This document shows, in pieces, positions 23,418 to 32,693 of a stretch of 64,000 nt of DNA (within the stretch, counting starts at the first letter, position 1; each line of letters opens with the position of its first letter). Made by a program: the position numbers and the translations under genes. The notes under the pieces are model-generated. The model was not told the DNA's origin. It saw nothing but the letters and a program-made list of their open reading frames with translations, and searched no databases. This DNA comes from UBA1258 sp963643225. GTDB lineage: Bacteria; Bacillota; Clostridia; Lachnospirales; Lachnospiraceae. The stretch lies in assembly GCA_963643225.1 (NCBI GenBank), contig CAVIIX010000009.1, positions 35,843 to 99,842 on the forward strand, read 5' to 3'.

Positions 23418-26105
23418 TTATTTCCAAAGCCGCATCGTATTAATCATCCTTCCGCGCTCTCCCGCAGCCTTCAAAACACTCGCAGCTGAAGTATTTCTGG
23501 TTTTATTATTTGAAATAAAGGTAATAAATGTCATGACCCAAAGCAGAGGCCAGAGTAAGTGATATCTTGAAGATTTCTTATATTTAACCTTCATCTGATG
23601 ATGAAATTCTGACAAATACCCTTTTAAAGAAACCTCCGTAACCGTACTTATCCTTGCATTATCCTGCCTTCCGAAGCTCTCCGAGCAAAGCACGTCCTTT
23701 AAAAATGCTTCCGTATATAATGTGATATTTACAGAAAGGTAACTGTCATATTCTTTATCTAATCCAAGATATTTTATACAAGACTGTATTACGCAGCATG
23801 CGAAGCCTTCCGTTTTGGATGAAAAAACAAATTCCTTAAACCTTTCCTTGGTGTCCTCTTCCAATCCGTTATTTAAAAGAAGCGTAAAATCTACCAGAAA
23901 CTTAACTCCCATTCCGGCACTTAGGAAATGCTCAAGCATATGTAAATACGTGCTTACAAGAGTAGCATATTCCGAAAATTTCGGCTTTAGCTCATGTTCC
24001 CTTTCAGCCCTCTTAAATTCATCCCTCAGCAAATCCTCTGCCAGCTCATTAATCCTTTTATAGGCAAAGGCTTCTGTGAAATCTGTATGTATTTCTGCTT
24101 TAATGGCTTTTATGCTTAATACAACGTGATGATTCCAGTATTGTTTTTCCTTCTTGTCAAAGCCAAATCCACATAGAAGATTTATTGTTCTGTCAAGATC
24201 TTCACTTTTTACAACTATATCCACATCTCCAAAGCTTCTGTGAGAAGGAACTGGGTAAAAGACTGCAAGCATCGGGCCTTTGTATATAAATGAAACTATA
24301 TTATTTTCCGCAAGCGTATCCTGTATATCATATGCAAGCTTAGTAAGAATATCATAATTTTTCTCAGTTCTAACGGCAAATCTTTTAAATGCCTCACCGT
24401 CATTTTCAAAAACATCTGAAATAAATGCAGTAAGATTACACTCTATACTTTTTGATAGAAGTTCTTTTTCCTCAAGGTTTCCTAACGGTTCTTCTATTTT
24501 TTCAGAAAGATTTGCCTTCCTGAGTGCATTTAAAAATATAATATCTTTTTTCGAAAGAGTGTCACCCTGAAGCTTATTTTCTTTCATTTTGCTTAAATCT
24601 TTAAGCTTTCTTAAAAGAAGCTTGAACTCGGGAGTATTAAAGTAAACCAAAAGATAAACGAAGTTAACGACAAAAACACAAATCAGAAGCTTTAAAATGA
24701 TTCCTCCAAAGCCTGCTACAGTCACCTTTTTACATAGGAAATCCACAAGATAAAGCAATCCAAATGTAACAAGTGAATATATCGCATATCTTAAAAAATA
24801 TGACCTTACCCTGCTTTCAAGCTTAAATTTATAGAATATAAAAGGTTCAATCCAAAGTGATGTAAGAACTGTACTCACAAGCGTTCCGATAAAAATACCT
24901 ATAGTACCCATTTTAATTCCAAGGATTATTGAAACCGTGAGATTAATGAGTACCTCCGGAATTGCCTTATATTTATCATATACAAACAGTCCCATCGAAT
25001 CTCTGAATACCAAAGTAGCCTGTCTCATACCTCTTACATAAAAATTAATGCAAAGTATCAAGGTAACACTTATCGGGAATACATAGCTTCTACCGAATGA
25101 AAGTCCCACAAACGGATTTAAAAGTTCAAAGAGTGTAATGGCTGCAAATCCAAATATCCATTGTCCAAGGAAAAAACTAGCTTCAAAAATCTTCTTTATC
25201 CTTTTTTTATCGCAGGAAACGCCCAGATTCCCTACACTTGCTGAAATTCCGTTAAAGACCTGTCCCAAAAGCTGATCGACCGATCCGATTACAAGCCAGT
25301 AATTAGAATACATCCCTGCTGCAATTACATTAACTATACCGGACAGAAGGATGTTATCCGTGTTGTTTATAAGGACATTTCCTACCTTATGAAACATCAT
25401 TGCACTTATATTCTTAAGAATGTCTTTTTTTTCTTTTTCTGGGATTAATGCAGCCGGTTCTTTAATAAACGGATATAATTTATCCGCCTTTTTTGATATC
25501 AGAATGTTGCTTACAATCGTTGAAAGCATCCATACTGCAAGATACAAGTAAAAATTGCCTGTAAGTAAGAGCACAAGCATCTGAAGTAAGCTTTGAATTA
25601 CCCAGGACGAGGTCTGGATTGCGGTGGAAATATATCCTAACTGATGCGCGTCTATAAGTGTTTTTTTATAAATGAGCAGGTAAGACAGGCAGGTATTTAT
25701 CAGATATATCAGGTAAATTAAAGTGATATTCTTAACATCGATATCATCTTTTATGATAACCCCCATAAATGGAATCATCATAAGTCCAAGCAAAAAAACA
25801 GTTAATGCCACCAGCCTGTAAAGCTTCTTAAAAAGGCTCATTAAGGATTTTTGTTTTTCAAGGTTGCCTTCTGCTATGGGCTTATAAAGAGCAAAGGAAA
25901 TTGCCGTTGAAATTCCAAGTTCCGAAAGACTCAAAACATTTAAAATATCAGTGAAAAGGCCGTTTATGCCGACATAATCCGCACTTAATCTATGTGTAAA
26001 AACAACCCTGTTAAAAAAGCCTGCCAAAATAGCGGTTACCCTGCATAACATGGCAACCGACATATTAACAGCCGAATATTCAGTTCTGGATTTTTGTTCA
26101 GCCAT
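23418..26105 (-). CDS. Oligosaccharide flippase fused to a family 5 nucleotidyltransferase
   Basis: The 895-residue protein begins with a Wzx/MATE-like flippase of 12-14 membrane helices (about 10-480, with ILAGFFNRVVF and ADYVGINGLFTDILN). After a basic linker comes a cytoplasmic domain of the NTP_transf_5 type with IYKGPMLAVFYPVPSHRSFG and the metal motif DVDIVV. Normally these are two proteins. Flippases move lipid-linked glycans; family 5 nucleotidyltransferases are found in capsule, lasso peptide and other peptide loci and their acceptor is usually unknown. The start overlaps the DUF4832 gene by 8 bases. It is the last gene of the pel-type operon. Confidence 0.83.
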   Translation of the reverse strand: MAEQKSRTEYSAVNMSVAMLCRVTAILAGFFNRVVFTHRLSADYVGINGLFTDILNVLSLSELGISTAISFALYKPIAEGNLEKQKSLMSLFKKLYRLVALTVFLLGLMMIPFMGVIIKDDIDVKNITLIYLIYLINTCLSYLLIYKKTLIDAHQLGYISTAIQTSSWVIQSLLQMLVLLLTGNFYLYLAVWMLSTIVSNILISKKADKLYPFIKEPAALIPEKEKKDILKNISAMMFHKVGNVLINNTDNILLSGIVNVIAAGMYSNYWLVIGSVDQLLGQVFNGISASVGNLGVSCDKKRIKKIFEASFFLGQWIFGFAAITLFELLNPFVGLSFGRSYVFPISVTLILCINFYVRGMRQATLVFRDSMGLFVYDKYKAIPEVLINLTVSIILGIKMGTIGIFIGTLVSTVLTSLWIEPFIFYKFKLESRVRSYFLRYAIYSLVTFGLLYLVDFLCKKVTVAGFGGIILKLLICVFVVNFVYLLVYFNTPEFKLLLRKLKDLSKMKENKLQGDTLSKKDIIFLNALRKANLSEKIEEPLGNLEEKELLSKSIECNLTAFISDVFENDGEAFKRFAVRTEKNYDILTKLAYDIQDTLAENNIVSFIYKGPMLAVFYPVPSHRSFGDVDIVVKSEDLDRTINLLCGFGFDKKEKQYWNHHVVLSIKAIKAEIHTDFTEAFAYKRINELAEDLLRDEFKRAEREHELKPKFSEYATLVSTYLHMLEHFLSAGMGVKFLVDFTLLLNNGLEEDTKERFKEFVFSSKTEGFACCVIQSCIKYLGLDKEYDSYLSVNITLYTEAFLKDVLCSESFGRQDNARISTVTEVSLKGYLSEFHHQMKVKYKKSSRYHLLWPLLWVMTFITFISNNKTRNTSAASVLKAAGERGRMINTMRLWK

Positions 26106-27450
26106 TAACCGTACCTATATAAAAGCCTCTGAAGTGCGTGTATATGTTACTTTTTTCATTGGCAAATTTGATAATCCCGCTGTTTGCTTTCATTGAAGTA
26201 TAAAGATATATATCTCCGTATATCCTATCAGTAATGCAGGTAAAGGTTCGCGTTTCTCCCGAAGCAATTTGATAAAAAGGAAGTCCGTCGCTTATATCAA
26301 GGCTTAAATCCTTTCCCATTTCATCAAAGCCGCTTAATACAGACGTAGTTTCGAAAAAGACTCTTGCGAAACCAATATTTTCAAAGGTGAATTCCCATCT
26401 TAAAAACTCCGGGTCCGAATCTAGTACCACACAGGCAATATTTCTGATTACCAGCCTATAACCCAAATGTCTTTCGATATAATCGTATCCGTTCATCCCC
26501 CAAAAGACATCCATACCCCTCCAGGTTTCGGACTTTAATCTGTCTATAAATCGATTATCATATACTCTGTTTAGATAAGTAACATGAAGCAAACTAAAAT
26601 ATTTTGCAATGCCCCTTAATGAACCTCTTACGTGACTTAAGGAATCCTTTTCATCACTCCATAAAGCCTCTCCGCCGTAGGGTACCCTGTCACCCAAATC
26701 CGATATGTATTCAAGCTCTTCTTTTGGGAACTTGGCTTTGCCTGCCTTTGTCTCCGAATCAGCTATACTTGCAAAAGTTCCTAAGTGTGTGGGAGATGCT
26801 AAAATCGCATCATCAAAAACTCCGACTCGTCTTTGCCTTTGATCCTCTCCTTCCGGAAACAAAATTCTTACATAGGCAGGTCTTCTTACAGCAAAGAAAG
26901 AAACATCCTTCAAAGCATCAAGAAATATTCCGGATAACTTTTTCAGTCTCGAAGGGCTTATAAATTTTGATGAATGCATTTCACCCCAGTTTCCAATTAG
27001 TATTCCCTGATAGACAAAGATAATATCCGCATATTCCCTTAAAATCTGAGCAAGCTGGTGAATATGTGATAAAACCACCCCTTCCTCCACAGGCTCGTTC
27101 TGCTCACACTTTCCTTCGGTATCATATGTGACTCTTAATATGACATTCAGTCTGTATTTCTTAAAGAAATCTAAAATATCCCGTAAATCATCCAATGCAA
27201 TTTCGTCTAGTAACTGATCCTTATATTTAGAAATATCCACAAGCAAAAAGGCAAGGGTATCTCTATTATTTAATGTATATTCTCTGTCGCTAAGGGAAAT
27301 ATCACTTCCCAGTTTAAATGTATGAATCTGATAAAATCCTCTTTGAGGATTGGAAATAAAAGACGAAATTTCCTTGAACCTGGCGCTTTTAAATTTAATT
27401 TTTCTATAAGTTTTTTTCGTATTCAAGAGCGTCCAATGCTCCTTTATCAA
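26098..27450 (-). CDS. DUF4874/DUF4832 domain protein, glycosidase-like
   Basis: The 450-residue protein carries the DUF4874 opening FISNPQRGFYQIHTF, LRVTYDTEGKCEQNEP and YQGILIGNWGEMHSSKF, followed by a C-terminal beta domain of the DUF4832 type (WRGMDVFWGMNGYDYIERHLGYR). The pair resembles a TIM-barrel glycosidase with a beta-sandwich. Most relatives are secreted, but I see no signal peptide here. The frame overlaps the end of the GT2 gene by 47 bases and opens at TTG, with AAGGAG nearby serving a TTG start. Its role in the glycan locus, cutting or binding sugar, is inferred. Confidence 0.7.
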   Translation of the reverse strand: MIKEHWTLLNTKKTYRKIKFKSARFKEISSFISNPQRGFYQIHTFKLGSDISLSDREYTLNNRDTLAFLLVDISKYKDQLLDEIALDDLRDILDFFKKYRLNVILRVTYDTEGKCEQNEPVEEGVVLSHIHQLAQILREYADIIFVYQGILIGNWGEMHSSKFISPSRLKKLSGIFLDALKDVSFFAVRRPAYVRILFPEGEDQRQRRVGVFDDAILASPTHLGTFASIADSETKAGKAKFPKEELEYISDLGDRVPYGGEALWSDEKDSLSHVRGSLRGIAKYFSLLHVTYLNRVYDNRFIDRLKSETWRGMDVFWGMNGYDYIERHLGYRLVIRNIACVVLDSDPEFLRWEFTFENIGFARVFFETTSVLSGFDEMGKDLSLDISDGLPFYQIASGETRTFTCITDRIYGDIYLYTSMKANSGIIKFANEKSNIYTHFRGFYIGTVNG

Positions 27451-28192
27451 TCTTTAATAATTTGACTCTTATAAATACCGCAGCTATTGAGGCTGTCATT
27501 CTTACCATGTAAATCGCCGGCTTAAGAATTCCCGAATGCATACTTTCTCCATCGCTTCTTAAGTACATAATTGCAGGAATCTCCTTTACTGAATAACCAA
27601 GCATCAACATCTGCATAAGCATGTTTGCATCCGGATATTTATCATCAAAGTATGAATATTTCGAATAATAAATAAAGGTACGTCTGCTAAGTCCCTGAAG
27701 GCCGGATGTTGGGTCCGTGATTTTCCGTCCAGTACCAATCTTTATAAGGCTCCTGAATAAACAAAACGCTATTTTTTTTGTGACAGGCACCTTAAAGGAA
27801 ACCGCTCCCTCAACAAATCTTGAACCTATTACAATGTCCGGAGTATTTCCTTTTTCATCAGGAGTCTTCAAAGCCTCATATATTTTTAAGACGTTCCTGG
27901 TATCATGCTGTCCGTCTGAATCCATCTGGATTACATATTTATATTTTCTGCGGGTAGCATATTTGTACCCGCTCTGTAATCCCGAACCATATCCCAAATT
28001 AAATACGTGGGAAACAACTCTGGCTCCTTTATCCCGTGCAATATACTTTGTTGCATCCTTTGATGCGTCATTGATTACGAGCACATCACAAATACTTGAA
28101 ATTTCCGGGCAGTTCAAGGCATCAAGCACATTCCCGATTTGCTTTTCTTCATTATATGCCGGAATAATTAAAAGAACTTCTTTTTGATTCAT
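27404..28192 (-). CDS. Polyprenyl-phosphate glycosyltransferase-like GT2
   Basis: The 262-residue protein resembles dolichol-phosphate mannose synthase: LLIIPAYNEEKQIGNVLDAL, VLVINDASKDAT, YVIQMDSDGQHD and DPTSGLQGLSRR, with no membrane anchor. Such enzymes load one sugar onto a lipid phosphate carrier. A DUF2304 protein, the usual partner of this GT2 subtype, is encoded two genes upstream. It overlaps both neighbours. The start has GGAG at 8-10 bases. Confidence 0.88.
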   Translation of the reverse strand: MNQKEVLLIIPAYNEEKQIGNVLDALNCPEISSICDVLVINDASKDATKYIARDKGARVVSHVFNLGYGSGLQSGYKYATRRKYKYVIQMDSDGQHDTRNVLKIYEALKTPDEKGNTPDIVIGSRFVEGAVSFKVPVTKKIAFCLFRSLIKIGTGRKITDPTSGLQGLSRRTFIYYSKYSYFDDKYPDANMLMQMLMLGYSVKEIPAIMYLRSDGESMHSGILKPAIYMVRMTASIAAVFIRVKLLKIDKGALDALEYEKNL

Positions 28193-29403
28193 CGTAAAAG
28201 CTCCGTCAACTTAAATAAATCGCTCTCTGAACATTCTTCTGTCATGCTGATTCTTGCGTTTTCACCAAGGAATGCCGATAATTTTTCATCTGTCAAAAGT
28301 CTTACAAGCATTTTTGAAATTGCTTCTGCCTGTAAAGGTACAAGCACTCCCGATTTCATATTATCCACCTGTTCCCTGTTTCCAGGGACATCGGTTAACA
28401 CAATAGCCTTACCTAAAATTTTTGCTTCTGCAACTGCTATACTTTTTCCCTCAAATTTGGTGCAATGTGCAAAGATATCACATTGTTTAATAAACGGATA
28501 GGGATTCGAAACATTACCGCAAAGAAAAAAAGCATCAGTAAGCTTAAGCTCTTTGATTTTATCTTCCAAAGCCTGCCTTTCATCGCCCTCGCCGAGTACA
28601 TACCATCTTACCGGAAAATCAACTTTTTCCTTTATAAGTGCCATTGCATCTATTGAAAGCTGAAAGAATTTTTGCTTGTTTAATCTTCCTACGGAAAGAA
28701 TTCTCTTTCCTTTAAATCCATCCTCAAAGCCGCTTCCTTCTGCTGCTTTCTCTTCAATTCTTTTTGGATTTATTATATTCCTAAATATTTCAGTTTTATG
28801 TTTGTATTCCGGATAGAGCGAAATAAAAGCTTCTCTAACCTCATTTGAAACGGTAAAAATTTTATCAAAGCATTCATAACAGCCTTTATCAAGTTCCCTT
28901 GTATATCCCGCTTCGACTACGTCAACATGTATAAAGCAAGCCTTCTTTTTTGCTTTTACATAATCACTGACATAATAAGCCGAACCGCCCTCGATATACG
29001 ATACGGCAAGGTCGTATTCCTCATCAGGCTTCATTCCGGCTTTAGCAACTGTTCGCCACAAAAGCTTATCAATTTTAAGATCCTTCTTTTTCAACATCCT
29101 GAAGGTATTTTTAAAAATATAAAATAAGTTTCTAAGAATACTCGCATTTCTAAATAAGCTCTTTAAAACGAATCGCTTTAGGTGTTTTTTTCCTTCTTTA
29201 CCGTGTATCGGAGTTTTATCAAAATTTGAATTTAAAAGACGAACGCTTGAAGGCAGCTCGCATACAAGCTCTCCTTGATTTAAGAGCACATATAAGCTTA
29301 CCTCAAGCTCCACAGGCATGGATTTTATAAGTTCTAGAAACGCCCTTTCCGCTCCAGCGGTGCCAAGAGTATTTATTACAAAAAGAACACTTTTCTTTTT
29401 CAA
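28189..29403 (-). CDS. GT4 family glycosyltransferase
   Basis: This is a GT-B enzyme of about 404 residues with VLFVINTLGTAGAERAFLEL at its N-terminus and a GT4 C-terminal half containing KRILSVGRLNKQKFF, YVLGEGDERQALE and FAHCTKFEGKSIAVAEA, where the glutamates bind donor phosphate/ribose. The frame opens at 29439, but AGGAG, overlapping the stop of the DUF2304 gene, stands seven bases before TTG at 29403, giving a start just before KKKSVLFV; I use that. It acts on the cytoplasmic side, most likely on the lipid-linked glycan of this locus. Confidence 0.85.
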   Translation of the reverse strand: MKKKSVLFVINTLGTAGAERAFLELIKSMPVELEVSLYVLLNQGELVCELPSSVRLLNSNFDKTPIHGKEGKKHLKRFVLKSLFRNASILRNLFYIFKNTFRMLKKKDLKIDKLLWRTVAKAGMKPDEEYDLAVSYIEGGSAYYVSDYVKAKKKACFIHVDVVEAGYTRELDKGCYECFDKIFTVSNEVREAFISLYPEYKHKTEIFRNIINPKRIEEKAAEGSGFEDGFKGKRILSVGRLNKQKFFQLSIDAMALIKEKVDFPVRWYVLGEGDERQALEDKIKELKLTDAFFLCGNVSNPYPFIKQCDIFAHCTKFEGKSIAVAEAKILGKAIVLTDVPGNREQVDNMKSGVLVPLQAEAISKMLVRLLTDEKLSAFLGENARISMTEECSESDLFKLTELLR

Positions 29404-29413
29404 ATCGACGCTC

Positions 29414-29797
29414 CTAAACATCCCTTTCATCAACATCAAGCAAGGAACTTAATCTCGTGATAATTCTTTCATTTTCAGAATTCAATAAAGAAATCTGAAT
29501 CGCAAGCTCCTGATTTTTCCTCATAAGCTCGGATATTTTAATGCTTGTGAAATACGCGGCACAAATAAAAGTAAAAAAAATAAGACAAATTAAAACCATT
29601 CCTATTTTGCTTACATATTTTGAGCATTCCGAAGGATTAAGAATAAAACCTGCAACAATGATTGCAACACTGACCACATTCCATGCAAGACAAAAGGTCT
29701 CGTTCATGACTCTTTTTGCAAGGCTAAAAATCGTTATGACCAAAAGAACAGCTCCAGTAATTACAAATATCAACCTAAGTATTAAGCCGGCTTCCAT
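29414..29797 (-). CDS. DUF2304-like membrane protein
   Basis: The 127-residue protein has three membrane helices and a short C-terminal coiled coil (LMRKNQELAIQISLLNSENE). The RVMNETFCLAWNVVS segment with central W fits DUF2304, small proteins that often sit beside GT2 enzymes of the dolichol-phosphate type. The start overlaps the pelG stop by one base and the stop TAG is part of the next gene's ribosome site. Confidence 0.65.
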   Translation of the reverse strand: MEAGLILRLIFVITGAVLLVITIFSLAKRVMNETFCLAWNVVSVAIIVAGFILNPSECSKYVSKIGMVLICLIFFTFICAAYFTSIKISELMRKNQELAIQISLLNSENERIITRLSSLLDVDERDV

Positions 29798-31239
29798 TAT
29801 ATGCCCCTTTCATAAACTTTATTATACGGTCTTCTTCCATGCCCCTTCTTTAATATATTTCCGTTGCAGAAAATATGCACATCAAGTGTTTTTTCAATAT
29901 GTCTTACTCTGAAATAAGCAACCGTAAAGCTTATAAAAGCGCCCATTACAAGACCCAAACCGTACCAGACAATAGTCAGATGTGTTGCTATAAATGCTCC
30001 GATTACAGTGAACGTAAGAAAAGTCACGGACACAAGCAGGGCACCGCTAAAGTCGTAGTAATAATACAAAAACAGCATAATGGCATACATCAGATACATT
30101 ATATAATAACCTACTGCAAGGCACGGATAGATTTTTAAGGTCTGTCCACCGAGTCCGAATCTCGGAAGAATAATCATACAGATAAAGAACGTTACGGCAC
30201 TCACGATGAACTGAATTCTCGTAAGATTAATGATTTCATCAATAAGACATTTAAACATTCTGTTTTTGGCGGTAATGATATCGATTCTTCTTCCGCCGAT
30301 TACAGCCTCGGAATAATCCCTGTATTTCTCATGGAAATTCATTTCGACTCTCGTTAGAAATATTACACTTGAGCTTATGTTTGTAAACATTGCAATGCAG
30401 CTTGCCATATCATAAGGCTGAACGCAGACAAAGCTTTTCACCACAACCATTCTCATGTCAGTGGTCCAGAATATAAAGTTGTGTGCATAAAGACCAAGTG
30501 TATAGCAAAAGTTGGTAATTACAAGCGAAAAATGTTTTTTAAAATATGCAAACACTCCGAAATAGTTTCCGGAATTTTTTTTGAAATAACGTCTAAACTG
30601 AGCATATTCAAGAGATGCGATAATTATCAATCCGATATCAAGCGCATAAAGCATCGCCCTGCCACAGTCAAGCTTACATATGAAATACAAAAACAAAGAC
30701 ACTATATAGGTAATAACCATTCCGTAAATATAGAATCTTGATATTTTGCCATATTCCTTACACAAGGAAAGATATGTCTGAATATAATATGTGACCGTAA
30801 GTCCCATAAATCCCACAAAGCCCGCAAAGACATACCAGATATCAACTCCGCCAACCATCCATTCATGAATACAAAATATTATTGCAGGGATAAACGAAAC
30901 AAATATATTTAATACAAGAACTGTGTAAAAGCAGGGAGGAATGTCGTCATACCTGTCCTCATATATGAGATCGGACATGTATCTTGAAAGCAATGCATTA
31001 TATGGACTTGACAATAAGAAACCGAAAATAAATATATAAAGAACCGTGCATGAATACAATTCTCTCGACGTATAGTCAAGCTTTGAAAACCCAAGTGTAA
31101 GCTGCATCAAAACGATAACGGCGATTACAATAAGCATGGGCGCTATGGTAATAACTATCGAATAGCCAAAGCCTGCAAGATTTGCAGTCAGCGTATTTTT
31201 ATTAAATATTTTATTGAGTCTAATTCCTATTCCCGCCAC
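29797..31239 (-). CDS. pelG: PelG-like polysaccharide transporter
   Basis: The 480-residue protein begins MAGIGIRLNKIFNKNT, the conserved PelG start, and has about 12 membrane helices of the MATE/MOP type. It includes the loop SRYMSDLIYEDRYDDIPPCFY typical of the family. PelG works with PelD and PelE in the inner membrane to move the Pel polymer made by PelF. It starts three bases after the pelF stop, in the standard F-G order. Confidence 0.9.
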   Translation of the reverse strand: MAGIGIRLNKIFNKNTLTANLAGFGYSIVITIAPMLIVIAVIVLMQLTLGFSKLDYTSRELYSCTVLYIFIFGFLLSSPYNALLSRYMSDLIYEDRYDDIPPCFYTVLVLNIFVSFIPAIIFCIHEWMVGGVDIWYVFAGFVGFMGLTVTYYIQTYLSLCKEYGKISRFYIYGMVITYIVSLFLYFICKLDCGRAMLYALDIGLIIIASLEYAQFRRYFKKNSGNYFGVFAYFKKHFSLVITNFCYTLGLYAHNFIFWTTDMRMVVVKSFVCVQPYDMASCIAMFTNISSSVIFLTRVEMNFHEKYRDYSEAVIGGRRIDIITAKNRMFKCLIDEIINLTRIQFIVSAVTFFICMIILPRFGLGGQTLKIYPCLAVGYYIMYLMYAIMLFLYYYYDFSGALLVSVTFLTFTVIGAFIATHLTIVWYGLGLVMGAFISFTVAYFRVRHIEKTLDVHIFCNGNILKKGHGRRPYNKVYERGI

Positions 31240-31242
31240 TTG

Positions 31243-32664
31243 TTAATTTTTCTCCATCAATTCATCGTATATAATCCTGTAATTTTCTTTCATCTGATCG
31301 ACCGTGAAAAGATTAATCACACGATTATATCCGGCTTCACCCATTTTCTTTGTTTCTTCTTCATGTCGAGACATTTCAATCAAGGCCTCGGCAATTTCAG
31401 ACACATTCATAATATGTGTAAGTATTCCGGCTGTTCCGAAGTCATCCCCCGGTTCACCGTATATCAGCTCTCTGCAGTTTCCCACATCTGTTGCAATAAC
31501 CGGCAAATGTGCCGCAAAGCCTTCAAGAATTGTAAGCGGCTGTCCTTCTGAAATACTTGTTAATATGGTACAGTTCATTCTACCAAGATAGTCCGTAACA
31601 TTAATTCTTCCGGTAAAGACAACATCCTTTACTCCCAATGCATCTACAAGCTCATAACACTCATCTGCATATTCTTCATCTTCGTTTGTAGGTCCCATTA
31701 TCCAAAGCTTGAGATTACTTTGCCTTTCCTTGGCAAACGCAAAGGCCTGAATCATGGTTTTTATATCCTTTATCGGAGTTACTCTCAAAACAGCTCCGAT
31801 ATTAAAGAATCCCTCATCCTCGGAAAGTCTGCCCGAAATGTTTTCAAATCTCTTGGTATCTATTCCGTTAGGCGTAATTTTGATTTTCTCTTCCCTGCAG
31901 CCCAACTCTATCTGAAGCTTTTTTGCACGATCATAAAGGCTTGTGACAATTGTTGCCTTGTCATAGGCTACCCTGCTCATCTTTTTGAATTGGTCAATCC
32001 AAATGTTTTTGTATATTCCCTTAACCCAGGTTGCCTTTAAGATTTCTTCTTCTCTCTCTCTTGTATAAATTCCGTGTTCAGAAATAAGCAACCTCGACCC
32101 GTATATGCGATTTGCCATTGCTCCCAATATGCCAGCATACCCGGTTGCAACGCAATGGTATACGTCCGCCTTTGGAAGATTGGTCTTTAGCATCAGGAAC
32201 ATCGGAAGATATATCGACCTCATAGTCCAAAGAAAATCCGAAAATACTATCTGCGGAAAATTCTCATCATAGTATTCCTGAACAATCTTCAAAAAATCAG
32301 CACCCATTAAAAGATCGTCTATGGAAAAATTCTTTTTGTGAAAAAGATCGAAAATCCCGTCCCAATCAACCCTTCTGTTCATTATAAGACTTCTTAATGC
32401 CCTATATTCGGTCTTTGAAAACCTTGTACGTTTTCCGCTTTTTTTCTTTTTCCCCCAATCGAAATCATCAAGATATGCTTCATAAACCGCCTCAACGTTT
32501 TCTGGAAGTTCATACTCAAACTTACCACTTCCCTTTCTGTTTGCAATAATTGCAAGAATCACAAAGGTAGAATCCGGAAATGATTTTATCAGGCTGTGAA
32601 TCCAACCGGAAACGCCACCCACCACATAAGGGTAACAGCCTTCGGCAACTATACATATTTTCAT
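31243..32664 (-). CDS. pelF: PelF-like GT4 glycosyltransferase
   Basis: The 473-residue GT-B protein has the PelF N-terminus MKICIVAEGCYPYVVGGVSGW and SEHGIYTREREEEI, and the C-terminal GT4 elements AVLRVTPIKDIKTMIQAF, TSISEGQPLTILEGFAA and VGNCRELIYG. PelF polymerises a cationic N-acetylgalactosamine-rich polymer in Pseudomonas and its relatives in Gram-positives. It sits between the PelA-like gene and pelG. The start has a GGACGA-type site only, so expression may depend on coupling. Confidence 0.93.
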   Translation of the reverse strand: MKICIVAEGCYPYVVGGVSGWIHSLIKSFPDSTFVILAIIANRKGSGKFEYELPENVEAVYEAYLDDFDWGKKKKSGKRTRFSKTEYRALRSLIMNRRVDWDGIFDLFHKKNFSIDDLLMGADFLKIVQEYYDENFPQIVFSDFLWTMRSIYLPMFLMLKTNLPKADVYHCVATGYAGILGAMANRIYGSRLLISEHGIYTREREEEILKATWVKGIYKNIWIDQFKKMSRVAYDKATIVTSLYDRAKKLQIELGCREEKIKITPNGIDTKRFENISGRLSEDEGFFNIGAVLRVTPIKDIKTMIQAFAFAKERQSNLKLWIMGPTNEDEEYADECYELVDALGVKDVVFTGRINVTDYLGRMNCTILTSISEGQPLTILEGFAAHLPVIATDVGNCRELIYGEPGDDFGTAGILTHIMNVSEIAEALIEMSRHEEETKKMGEAGYNRVINLFTVDQMKENYRIIYDELMEKN

Positions 32665-32693
32665 TTCGTCCTCCGTCTCGTAAGGATTAAACC

